Source: Chrysogorgia sp. JL179-B06
Lineage: Eukaryota; Cnidaria; Anthozoa; Scleralcyonacea; Chrysogorgiidae
DNA length: 64,000 nt
Reading direction: 5' to 3'
NCBI GenBank assembly: GCA_035772405.1
Contig: JAYKKM010000339.1
Span: 1,424,001 to 1,488,000, forward strand
Made by a program: the position numbers and the translations under genes. The notes below the pieces were generated by a model that was not told the origin of the DNA, did no database searches, and saw only the letters and a list, made by a program, of their open reading frames with translations. Below are positions 35,226-47,500 of the stretch, one piece after another. The stretch's first letter is position 1; every line of letters begins with the position of its first letter.

Positions 35226-35840
35226 ATATATGTAACAACTAACAAAGTAACAAGAAAGTAGCGATAGTTACACTTAGTTACAAAGTAACAATAAAGTAGC
35301 AATAAAGCAACAAGAAAGTAGCACTAAATATAAAACGGTTGAATTTCCATATAAAATCCCGAAATGACGACATATGACGTCACATAGACTATCGGTAGTA
35401 AAAGTCGAAATTAAAATCAGCTGTTATTTCTAAAATAAAACATTATCGTAAGAGTTAGGGTTAGTATATATTAGGTGGAGGGTTAGGGTTAGGATAAGGT
35501 TTGGGTTAGCCACTATGTTTTAAATTTGGGGATATTTATATGGAAATCGAGCCAAATAAACGATTACAAAGTAACAATTAATAAAGTAACAATAAAGTTA
35601 CAAAGAACAAAGTAGCAATAAAGTTACAAAGTAACAATAAAATAATAAAGTAGCATTTAGTTTATTCATGCGTCGTTTATCTTTGATATGCTGACCTTGC
35701 ATATTAAATCACCTACTAAATCGCTCTAAAACTACATGTAGAAGAGTAAATTTTTGATAAATAACGACGAGGTTAGTTACCGAAACCTCGGTTACTACGC
35801 TAGCCTAAATATCACGGAATCACTTGGTTTCGGGGTGAAG

Positions 35841-36029
35841 GCTAAAAGGGATGACTCAAAAGGACCTTCACATATTTTTTAGAACTACTAATGATCCTAA
35901 CCCTAATCTCAATCCAGATCCTAACCCTAACCATAACCTTAAACCTAGCCCTAACCGTAGCTATCCATAACCTAATGAAAAATAAAAACAAAAAAACCCA
36001 GAAATGTCCTTTTGAGTCACCCTTTTAGT
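35841..36029. mobile_element. MITE, GGGATGACTCAAAAGGACC family (copy 2)
   Basis: Ends GCTAAAAGGGATGACTCAAAAG and CTTTTGAGTCACCCTTTTAG are inverted. The interior holds CCCTAACCCTAACC-like repeats. It ends 112 bp before the cupin ATG, in its likely promoter or 5' UTR. Confidence 0.75.
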
Positions 36030-36141
36030 CTTCCCCTGGTTTCGGTGACTTGACACCTCACACGTGGTGTATGGCCGGTCGTGACGTTCCGTTCTCAGTA
36101 GATTTAATAATTTTTATGGTTTAAAACTATTTCATATTTAT

Positions 36142-36663
36142 ATGGCTGATAAACTTATCGAAAAGCTGGGATTAATTCCATACCCAGGAAAACCAGGATA
36201 TTTTTATTGCGAGACGTATCAGTCTCTATCAGCAGTGAAGCCATTGGCATTGGTAGACAAGAAAATTGAGAAACGACGTGCTTTCTCGACTATTTACCTA
36301 CTTCTGGATATAAATAAATATGGGATTTGGCATCGTTTGAAATCTGATGAAACTTTCTTTTATCATCGGGGAAACTCGGCCAGGATTGCGACCATCAGCT
36401 CAGATGGGAAGAAGCTGGATGTAGTGACTGTGGGGGATGTTTTAATTGAAGAGAGAGCACGCTATCACCACACTGTGCCTGCTAATTCTTGGTTCAACTT
36501 TCAGTTAAATGACGGAGGGAGCGACGACTATGGTTTGTTTGGTATTGGTGTAGCGCCTGGGTTTGAAATTGAAGACCGTATTATGAAAGAATCTGAGCTA
36601 CTAGCTGAAGAATTTCCACAACATAAGCTGGCTATTGAGGCATTCACTGCCACAAAAAAATGA
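36142..36663 (+). CDS. Cupin_5 / DUF985 family protein, 173 aa, intronless
   Basis: One exon with an ATG at 36142 and stop at 36661. The whole protein fits the DUF985 cupin: LGLIPYPGKPGYFYCETYQS near the start (family form L-x-P-x-P-E-G-G-Y-Y-x-E-T-Y), STIYLLLD (about 53-60), WHRLKSDETFFYHRG (about 67-81) and the C-terminal GIGVAPGFEIEDR then FPQH. Length is normal for the family. WHR and YHR keep His candidates for the cupin metal site, but in several bacterial members the second motif is WHFHxG rather than FFYHRG. The fold is a double-stranded beta-helix. Biochemical activity in animals is unknown, and I infer none. No signal peptide is seen. Its 3' end faces that of GBE1, 1.8 kb away. Confidence 0.8.
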   Translation: MADKLIEKLGLIPYPGKPGYFYCETYQSLSAVKPLALVDKKIEKRRAFSTIYLLLDINKYGIWHRLKSDETFFYHRGNSARIATISSDGKKLDVVTVGDVLIEERARYHHTVPANSWFNFQLNDGGSDDYGLFGIGVAPGFEIEDRIMKESELLAEEFPQHKLAIEAFTATKK

Positions 36664-36894
36664 AGTCTTGCTGATGGGGTTTTGGAAGAATTTAACTGGT
36701 GAATTAACCAATGCCCACACCGTCAAACAAAATATTCATTAGAAATTATACAAAACTGCTGCACTTGAACATGATTCTTGACAATAATGTAACATTACAT
36801 TGTTTCAGTGATTTTGTTGCAATGCAGCATATAGACCCTTTCAATTTGCAGCTAGAGAGAGGAATCCAGTCCAGACTGTGATTGATCACACACA

Positions 36895-37035
36895 CCTGGG
36901 TTAGAAACACACTTTAGGTGGGGGTTAGGATGACACTTTAGGTGGTTAGGACGACACTTTAGGTGGGAGTTAGGATGACACTTTAGGTGGGGGTTAGGAT
37001 GACACTTTAGGTGGGGATTAGGATGACACCTAAGG
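36895..37035 (+). repeat. ~24-bp satellite GGGGTTAGGATGACACTTTA
   Basis: About five to six units, one shortened. Read on the minus strand it is an open frame of repeated CHPNPHLK, which is not a gene. Confidence 0.85.
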
Positions 37036-37687
37036 CAGGGAATTAAGGGTTGGATGAGGGTGTCTATTTTGCAAACACTCTGATATGGATTTCGTTCTTG
37101 CTTTTTCCAATCTGATCCGATGGCAATGCCGACCAATCACAATCCAGACTGGATTTCTCTATCTAGCTGCAAGTTCTCTTTCATAATGCTGCCATTTTAA
37201 ATATTCTTTTATGCACATATAAATTATCCCTTTACAACCTTTTAGGAAGCAAAGATTATTTTGAATTGCTTACACAAATGACAAATGACAGGAATATTTC
37301 CAATTGGTCGGCATTATGAAAGAGGTCTTTATGGTTGTGAAAATTTTGTCACCAAAAACTTTCAGATATGGTAATCAACAAATGTCAGATTAAAAATTAC
37401 ATTATTAAAAATAATGAAGCTTTAATTTTTTATTAGCTTCATGTTTCATCAATCAAACCTAAAATTTACATACATGCATGCAAAGGTTTTTCCAAAATTT
37501 CCATTAATTACTGTACATGATGTCACAGTACCTATATATGTCAACAATTATGAGTTTGAGTGTTTTGTCAAGGGATCCAAACACAAGAAAACATAATGAA
37601 AACACAATACCAAGTGTTTTTATTGTTTTCAAGTGTTTGGATTCCACTGATAAACAAGTTGTTGATATGGTATCAGTGTGTAAAATC

Positions 37688-38270
37688 CAGTGTTGTGAAA
37701 ATTACTCAAAAAAAGTAAGGAGTAAAAATTATAATTACTTCTCTGAAAAAATAATTATTACAATTACAAATTACTTTTTTCCAAAAGTAATTAATTACTA
37801 ATTACCTGTAAAAAAGTAATTAATTACCAATTACTTTTAAAATTACTTTTTATGTACACACTTTGAACTTCGCTACGCGGGAAACAGGAAATACGTCCAT
37901 AATACACTAATACATGAAGTATTGCATCTGGTCGTTCGCTCACGTCGCTTATTGGCAACATTACAGGCTCATTTTAACGAAATAAAATATTCATCACTGT
38001 TTTTAAAGTTCAGACTACGAGGAATTTGAAAATGACAAAATGTTTTACAAAATATATGCGAAATAATGTTGTAGACTGGCTGAAATAAAAGTGAGAACAC
38101 TGAGAAGTAACGTAACGTTACTTTAGGAGAATTTTACTCGTTACCTACAAAATGTAATTAATTACATTACAAATTACTTTGGCAGAGCAGGTAATTAATT
38201 AATTACCATAAAAATTACTCAAAAAGTAATTAGTAATGCGTTACTTTAGTAACGAGTATTTACAACACTG
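37688..38270. mobile_element. hAT-type MITE with perfect 8-bp target duplication
   Basis: Ends CAGTGTTGTGAAAATTACTC and CGAGTATTTACAACACTG. GTAAAATC is duplicated exactly at 37680-37687 and 38271-38278. CAGTGTTG-type ends and 8-bp duplications are typical of hAT elements. The interior is AAGTAATTAATTAC repeats and has no transposase. Confidence 0.85.
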
Positions 38271-38502
38271 GTAAAATCTCAGTAATAAGATGAAAACCAG
38301 TTTTCATCTATGATCTACTGGTAATATCTGTGATGCTACGGTATATGATTTTAGCATATTTTACTAGTATAGCTGTATCCAACTACGAGTGATGAAATGA
38401 GTGGTGTGATTCATTAGTTTATTATCTCATGCATTATTAATGATTTGAGATATTTGTATGCGACAATGACAATTTCCCAGTTAGAAAAACTTGTATACAC
38501 AT

Positions 38503-41500
38503 TTATCCAACGTGTGCGAGGACCAAGGCTGTTCGGCAAGGGATGTAAACCTAAAACCAAATGAAAAATATAATTTCCCCGTCAAATGTAATCCTCATCA
38601 TCCTTGTTTCAATAATTCATAGTTTTATTGGTTATACAGGTACATGTAGTTCTGAATTTTATAATGAAATGTAATTAGTTTTGTAAGTAACTTATTAAGT
38701 AATTTTGTAAAATTCATTAATAATTCATGAAGAAAATTTAAAAGAAATTAATATTTAATCAGCATCTTTAACACAGGATAAAACATTGATTAATAAAACA
38801 TCGATGTTTTATCAAAGTTAACTTGCTCAAATTGAGCTTTTTCGGAGTTAAAATAATTTGTTTGTACCGTTTCTACAACTTCCAAACAAAGTATGTATTA
38901 TACATTCTACTCATTTTACAAGTTCGTTAAAACATTCGCAGTCGATGTTTATGGACAGTTACAACGGCTCGCCTGCAGCTAGCCATTGTAACTGCCCATA
39001 AACATCGGCCACTCGTGTTTAAACTACTACTTAAAAATGTATTGTAAGAGCTGCCATTGAGACTATTGGATAATGCTCCTTTATCATCTTTATAAAATTA
39101 TCATATACAACAAAAAATAAATATTTAAACAAATCCAATACTAACAACAACCTCTTACCATGACTGAATAAGGTCTTCCATTGTAGCTGATATTTTCAAC
39201 AGTGTATTCAGACCCTGACTGAACCCGTACATGCCCACCAAATTCCTTAGCATCTGAATCTAACACAAGTTTATACCTAATATACCGGTAGTTAAGAAAT
39301 GATGATACACTAAATATATTATTAAAATTACATTTATGTGACTGTGTTTTTTCGTTATTTTCAATGACCGAAACTAGATTATTTTGGCAAAAGGATACTT
39401 TCCCATTGCGGGGACGGCAATCCTGTAGTCAGGGAAGCTTTTTGTGGTATGAAAGTTAAAAATGAACACCACACCAGCCCTATCAAATACCATAACTTTA
39501 TCCCCTTGATGCTTCGTGCTGACATAACCCTAAAATGAGAATAAATTTAGTTTATTTTAGTTTATTAGATTTATCACTCTTTTAGGTGAACGGAATACCC
39601 CAACATGCTAGAAGCCCAATTGATAGGGGTTCCGAGGGGCTACGATTTAAGGTCGTTATCCGAGAAGACCCGAAAGTCTTACCATTTGCTGCAAGCCTGG
39701 AAATAATTATTTTCGCTGTACCTGTCAGAATGACCAGCACAAATAAATTTGTACCAGACAAACAAAAAATTGTACCTGTCAACGTACAACTTAGCGTAAC
39801 GTCTTACAACTTAGCGTAATGTCTCACAACTTAGCGCAATGTCTCACAACTTAGCGCAATGTCTCACAACTTAGCGTAACGTCTTACAACTTAGCGTAAC
39901 GTCTTACAACTTAGCGTAACGTCTTACAACTTAGCGCAACGTCTCACAACTTAGCGTAACGTCTCACAACTTAGCGTAACGTCTCACAACTTAGCGTAAT
40001 GTCTCACAACTTAGCGCAATGTCTCACAACGTCTCACAACTTAGCGCAATGTCTCACAACTTAGCCCAATGTCTCACAACTTAGCGTAATGTCTCACAAC
40101 TTAGTGTAATGTCTCCAAACTTAGTGCAACGTCTCGTAACATAGCACGTTTTCAAACTTAGCATAATGTCTCAATTAATAACGCAAGCTCTCCAAACTTA
40201 GTGCAATATGTCTCAAAACTTAGCGTAATGTCTCTCAACTGAGGATGTAGTAAATACGAAATCTAAACATAGTCCATTCAACACAAAAATGTTTTACTTT
40301 CACAAAAAGTTGAATATAATATATAATGTTCGGACAAGATGAGCTTCGGACAAGATGAGCATTGGACAAAATGACAGACACAATTAATCTTGTAACTTCA
40401 AATCTCTAGAAATAGGATATCTAATATATATTTAACAATTAGACAACGAGCCCGCGTTTTCTATGAGCAGATAGTCAAAGGTTGATAGTCAACGAGGCGG
40501 AGCCGAGTTGACTATCGATGATAGAAAACAAGGGCGAGTTGTCTAATTGTTTTAGTATAAATTTACAACTTTCTAACCCAAGAAATAACTTTTATTTCGC
40601 ATTTTTCCTGGCAAAAAAGTAAATATTCTTTCAAAATCAGGCGACTTTTTCCGCAGAGGTTTATATCAGCGGATAGTAACTCCTGCGATAGCCAATCAAA
40701 ATTGAGGATTTGTGATTTATACTAAATATAGATATAATCTCTAGAAATAGGATATGTCCGTGACCGGCCGCTAATATCCAGGGTTTTATTTGCTGGTATT
40801 ATTGCAAAGGCAGCACTTCGCCTCAATTGGTCTGACCTAAGTCTACAAAAACATTTGTATTGTAAATCTGCATTTAATTATACTGAGTACCTGTGGAGCA
40901 TGCAGCCATCCATATTTTTCTTCCAAATGGTTCATCCTTTTGTCAAAGTTATTGAGAAATTTATAACGTAGCAGCTCATCATCAGCCAAGTAAAATAACC
41001 TCCTTGCGTAGTGATAACTAGAATTATTACCTTGTCTTGGAAAGTCTAACCATTCAGGATGGCCAAACTCATTGCCTATGAAGTTCATGTAAGCTTCTCC
41101 GCCTAGCCCATGAGTAAGCAACCTAGTGGAAGGTTAGAGAGAAACGTGCTACGATAATGAATGTTGTAAAATGTTATAAAAGAAGTTTGTTTAAAGTGCC
41201 CATAACCTCAAAATATTTTATTGTCTTGTTTGGAAGAACTTTTAAAATGATAAAGTAACTTCTTTTGAAGATTTTCGTTTCTTTGCTTTCTTTTTGAGAT
41301 ATATCAGTTTGTTTGATATGCAAAATGTCTGGAATTTCGTCACACATGCATAATGACTTATTGGAGAAATGTGTATATCTCTTTCAATCTCGAACGAAAT
41401 CCTTTAAAATCGAGAGGTTTGGTGTTGTGGGAGAAACACGCACACGTGTTATTCACACTTTAGTGTTTTTATTTCATGAACGCAAAGATATATAACATTC

Positions 41501-44500
41501 TCTGATAACTCATTATGCATGTGTGACGAAATTCCAGATATTTGCGTATCAAACAAAGTGATATATCTCAAAAAGAAAGCGAAGAAGTGAAAATCTTCAA
41601 AGAAGTTACTTTATCATTTTAAAAGTTCTTCCAAATAAAACAATAAAACAATTTGAGGTGATGGCACTTTAAGCAATTAAGGTTTACGGTTTGATTACTC
41701 AGTTTTGCAGCTGTGGCGAAGGTTAGTTGATGGTCAATTTGAACCCTGAAGATGACATTGTAGTTGAAAATTACATTTGGTAGTTTTTAAACGACGACAA
41801 CATAAGAAAATTTGTCTCTCTGAGAAGGTCCAATATGGCTGCCAGCCGACAACTTATTTATCAAAGTAACACATTGTAAATTGAATATCTTAATGACCTT
41901 ATCTGATAGCAATATGGCGATTCTCCAGTCACACATGTGACATTGCTATTCCTTTGGGCTTCACACTAAGTGTGAAGCAGTGAAGCCCAAAGGAATAGCA
42001 ATGTCACATGTGTGACGGGAGAATCGCCCAATAGCTCTTCTGCACTAACGTGCAGCCGAGTTAAAAATACGACCTTATAAATAGGTGGTCCGAGCACAGG
42101 TAAAATAGGTGCAGTTATCATTTTTATCCGCACCATACCAAAAATTTGAGTGTAGTGTAAATGGGGCTTCAATCTACCTTATCATTTTATGCAATGCCAA
42201 TCCTCTGTCAATAATTGGAGTAAGGACAGAGTTTGTCGACATAAAGTCGTACATTTCTTTATCCATCAACCAAAATGCAATTGTTTTGTCCCCAACAAGA
42301 GCTTGGTCGTGACTTTCTGCATAAGCAATCGTCTTCTCCATGTAACGACGGTTGGTCATAGTTTGAAAAAGGTCATGAAAATCCCAGTCTTCATCTTTGC
42401 ATTTCTTGAGAAGCTAAATTAATGCAGTGAGCTTAGAAAAACTGTGATATTTGTTATTTTTAATTAATTTCTACGAGAAATTTTTAATTTATAATTTTAT
42501 AATTTTTTTAATTTTTAATTTTTTTAATTTTAATTTTTAAAATTTTTTTATTTTTAAAATATTTTTTTTATAATTTATGTTTTTTAATTTATGACAGAAA
42601 GTGCGATTTTCTAGAGGTAAGGGCCCCCAGAAAAAGGTCAGAGTGAGGGCCCTCGCTGTTATGGACCTTGCTCTCATGTCGCAGCCGGGCCATTCCCAGT
42701 GGTGAAGTGACCGAGAGATGCGAAGATCAGGGAGGGCCCTCACATTGGATTGAACTACTGGACCGGTATACATTTCGATATTAGGAAAGGAGAAGAAACC
42801 AAAATTAATACATTAGTGTATAGTTATTTCCAGAAATCCTGTGTTATTTTTCCCATTAAAAAGAAAGCAAAATCATCATAAAAATAATTTTAGGTTTTTA
42901 ATATAAGGTTTAGCATGTAGGCATTACCATGGTCAAATATCACCAAAAACCACCAACTCAGACAGCTAATCAAATAGCAAGAAAGTCTACTATTCTGCCC
43001 ACTTACACTTAATAAAGCAATAAAAAGGATACAGTCTGGTAATTGCATAATCATTAATATGTTTATTACCTCAATCCATTTGTCAGGTATGGCCATACCA
43101 AGGCGGTAGTCAAAGCCAATCCCACCCTCATCAATAGGTCGACAGAGGGCAGGCATGCCAGAGACATCCTGTAAAACATCAAGAATGTATCCACAGTTTT
43201 GTCAACAGTAGGTGCACCAGAATTAAGCTACTTGAGGGGCAACAAGGGCACTATAGGGCAGTCGTTCAAAAAGGGGCACTAATTGCCACCATGTAATCAT
43301 CCAGCCCTTAGTATTAGCTACTAGTTGCTTGTTGAGCATCGAAGGTGTGAGAAGTGAGAACCCTCTAGGGGTCCCCTGAAAAGTTTTGATTTTCTTACTC
43401 TCTGAAACACGATTTCCTGCATTTTGAGGTCAGTTTTACAACAAAATAATATGATCATAAACAGCATAATTTTAGTATTTTCAATATCTGACTAGTTTCT
43501 GGAAACTAGTTGAACTGGTCTGTGTTTGAAACTTGTGTGCGAGCAAGTGCCACCCGGTCCCGCAATTTTTTTGAAATCTATATGCTTCAAGGTTAATTCT
43601 GGTGCAATCTGAGGCATCAGCAGTAATTGCTTATTTGATTATCTAGCTATGGAATTGTAGAGAAGAAAATACTACTGGTAGGTTGGATGTAAAGATCGTA
43701 TATTCCTCTGCGCCACACGTCTGTCTTAACTGGCAGCAGAAAACTTGTGCTTTGACATCAAATTTTTAGGGGGCTCGGCCCCCTGCTTCCAGAGAATAGG
43801 GGCGCCAGCCCCCCTGCTTCTTATGGCCATGTGTCATACTCACCTCAGCAATACATATAGTATCTGGATGAACACTGTGCAGCATATAGTTAGCAAGTTG
43901 AAGGTAGGTAATAGACTCAGTGTCAACTCCCATGTCAAAAAAGTTAGGATAATCCCCACCAAAACCATGTCCAAGTCCGTGATCATGATAGAGCATTGAC
44001 GTAATACCATCAAATCTGAACCCATCGAACTTGTATTCATCAAGGTACCATCGGAGATTGGACAAAAGAAATCGTAACACTTCCCACCTATTTGTAAAAT
44101 GAAAAATTATTACGGTACCGATAATGCAATCAGTCTGTCCGTCCATCTGACCCACCCACATTTCATTCATTAGTTCATCAGTCCATAAGTCAATTATCAT
44201 GTCCAGTCAAGTCCATGTCCAGTCCAGTCCAGTCCATCAAGTCAGTCAGTCTTTTTCCATCTTTGTTTTGAGGGAATTAACAAGTCAGTCAGTCAGTCGG
44301 TCGGTCGGTCCGTCAGTCCGTCAATCTGTCCGTCTGTCAGCCAGTCAAACTTACTTGGTGTAATCAAACAGTCTACTGTCCCATAAGTCATGGAAGCCCC
44401 GAGGATTATTGTGAAAATAACACCCTTGTGTACCATCGAATTCATTCAATCCATCCATCGTGTTCTTACTGGCATGACTATGAACTACATCAAGTATCAC

Positions 44501-47500
44501 AAGAATACCGTGATCATGAGCCGTGTCAATTAATTCTTTTAGCTCATCTGGAGTACCGTAACGACTAAAAGTGTGTAAAAACATTATTACGTGTTAGCAC
44601 TTAACTGCTGGAAATCAAGCTATTCTACCTGGTTTCCAAGCCATTTTGCCTGGTTTCCAAGCCACTGCATCTATCCACCAACTCACCCACCCACCTCTCT
44701 TTCTCCCTTGAACTAATCCTTTACAAAAACCCACCTTGAAACAGCAAAGTAGTTAGTAACTTGATATCCAAAAGATGCATAATACGCATGTTCCATTACG
44801 GCCATAAGCTCAACGCAATTGTATCCAAGGTCTTTGACTCGTGGGATTACATTTTGTGTGAAATGTTTATACGTTGCAACTTCTTCTTTAGCTGATGCAA
44901 TGCCAACGTGGGACTCATAAATTCGTAGACTTTTTGGTCTGGCTGGCCGAGCGTGTTGCCATGCATAGGGTTGTGGGGGGTCCCAATGGACTCCTTCGTA
45001 CAAATCTGAACTTTCGTGAGGTATGGCGTATTTAATCCAAGGGGAGATGCGATCAATTTGACTACCATCGTGTTTTGTAATGGTCACCTAGAATAAACAA
45101 ATGTCACTGGAGTCATTGTAGCCCTCGCGCGCGTTTCCCCTTGCACGCGTTTTTCGCTCTTCCTCCCTCCCTCCCCCCCCCCCCCCCCTTCGAGAGTCGC
45201 TACGCAGGCTAGAGTCATTGGAGATTAAAGATAGGTTGATAAAGATAGATAAAAAATAGGTTGTTTGTGTAAAGAATAAATAAAATGATAAATGGACAAT
45301 TGGTGTGCATGTGTGAACAACTGCAAGCAAGTGAATGCATGGAGAAATAAAGGGAAAATGAATTGATGGACAAATGAATGAATGGGTGATGAATAGATTA
45401 ATGTATGGATGGATAGATGAGTGGATAGATGGATGCACAGTATATGCATGCATGAAGAGATGATATTATACAGTACCATACCTTAACTTTAGATTTATGT
45501 TTAATTGGTGGTGATCCATCTAAATTGTTGGGGATATTTAGTTCCCACACTCCAAATTCATTGACAGTACATGGATGGGAGGTACGATCCCAGTTGTCTA
45601 AACAGGGGGAACAAAGGAGCATACTAGCAAATAAAACTAGAGTTAAGAATAAAGAAAGTTACAGTGGAGCCTCGCTATAGCGCGCATCGTTATAACGCGC
45701 GTCTCGGTATAACGCGGTTTATCCTTGGACACCAAAAATTTCACTTTGCCCGGTTATTATCATTAGAGACAATTTGAATGATCTTAACAATTGGCAATTG
45801 CTGAACATCCTGAATGATCGCGATTTTCAATGCTGATAGTCTGATACATGTATTCACTAGGTAATATAACAAGATGAATAACATAACAGAAAATGTGTGT
45901 TAATTTTATTACAGACATAAGTTTCTGGCAGTATCCAAGCTTGTTCCCAGTACTCTACTGGCAACGAGATTTGCCCAATAACATCGGTCTCCAGTATGAA
46001 CCCAACTACCATGCTATATAGCAAGGCTCCACTGTATATATATGGTAATTTCAAATGCAGCCAAGTTATTATCGTGTAGGGTAGTTATGTGTACAGTATT
46101 ACTGTAATAGTAAAACTCTACAATACAATTAACAACTAGGCTACATTTGCAATCAAAACATTGTTTATTACCCATTCTTAAACATTGTTTATTACCCATT
46201 GTTTAGGAAACAACTTACTAGCTTGTAGAAATGAAAAGAACTTACTGAAATCGCCAATCAAATGAACAGCTTTAGCCCCAGGAGCCCATTCCCTGTACAC
46301 TATGCCATGCGGTTCTTGATTCAGGCCATATCTTTCGTAACCTTTGGCAAACTGTTCAATGCCACCTTCATTTTCGTTAATCTTTTTAAGAAGGTCTTTA
46401 AAAAGCTTGTACCTTACAGAGAAAGAAAGTCGATGAAGGAATATTATATCATGTCTCCCTCAGAAGTACCTGTACAGACTGTCATTGTCTCTTTTTCAGC
46501 GTTTTCACGCTTTTTGTTAACCCATTTGGCTGGAAAGTTTGCAATCTACAGTAGTGTTTAGTTTATTATCTAAATGTTTAGTTTATTAGATTTATCACTC
46601 TTTTAGGTGAATGGAATATCCCAACAGGCTAGAAGCCCAGTTATAGGGGTTCCAATTAGGGCTTACAATTTAAGGTCGTTATCCGAGAAGACCCGAAAGT
46701 CTTCCATTTGCTGAATGATATTATTACAAAGGCAGCACTTTCTCCTCAATTATTTTTAAGACCCTGAGTGGTGGTCCAACCCCAGTTCATAGCTCGCTTT
46801 TATGTATATATGTATTATTGCCCCTTTCATGTATTTTTATGATGTATGTTTTCCTACCGTAGGGCTGCGCCTCGCATGGGACCATGTCCCGTTCGCGCAA
46901 ACCCTGTTCGGCCCGTCTTTTATTTTTTCTTGTATCTATGTATTTTTATTAGTATGTCACATAGACGTGTCCAATAAAGCTGTTAAACAAACATAGACAT
47001 TTGTGGTAACCACTAAACAGTCTAGTACTACCAAAGTGCTTCTATTAATAATAATTTGTATTAATACTAGTACTACTAATAATACTACTACATGTACTAA
47101 AGTGCTTTTACTAATAATAATTACTATTAATATCACTACTAATAACCTTATTAACACTAACAGTAAGTGACCTATATATTAATATTTTCCAGGGGGGCTG
47201 GATAAAAATTATTTCCAGGGGGGGAGAGTTAAAAAAAAACATGTCTGACATTTCAAAGTCTTCAGCATATAATTTTGAAGAAATTAAGCTTAATATTTAT
47301 CATGCACCTTCGTTCTATTTCATGACCATACGGATGAAGATATGCATCTCTCTGCAACAAGTGAGATAGCCTCGGGACAACACTATCCATGTTCGCCTAT
47401 TAACAAAATACAGCAAATCATTTTATAACATTCAGAATTTGATCCCAAGTTCAGCTAAAGGGACAATATAGCTACTTTAGAAAATTCAAAAAGAGAGACT

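Larger units (their letters stand above)
33885..35655. repeat. AGTAACAATAAAGTT satellite interrupted by a MITE cluster
   Basis: Units of AGTAACAATAAAGTTACAAG/AAAGTAGCAAT fill 33885-34235 and resume at 35230-35335 and 35560-35655. The split looks like insertion of the elements at 34236-35225 into one original array. Confidence 0.8.
33484..36141. other. Intergenic interval between DNAJC5 and the cupin gene
   Basis: The divergent 5' ends of DNAJC5 (33483, minus) and the cupin gene (36142, plus) face each other across this 2.65-kb stretch. Apart from 33,484-33,880 and 35,660-35,840 it is satellite and MITE sequence, listed separately. Confidence 0.6.
36664..38502. other. Convergent intergenic interval, cupin to GBE1
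   Basis: Contains the 24-bp TTAGG-rich tandem repeat and the hAT-type MITE listed separately. 37,036-37,679 shows no gene. Confidence 0.6.
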
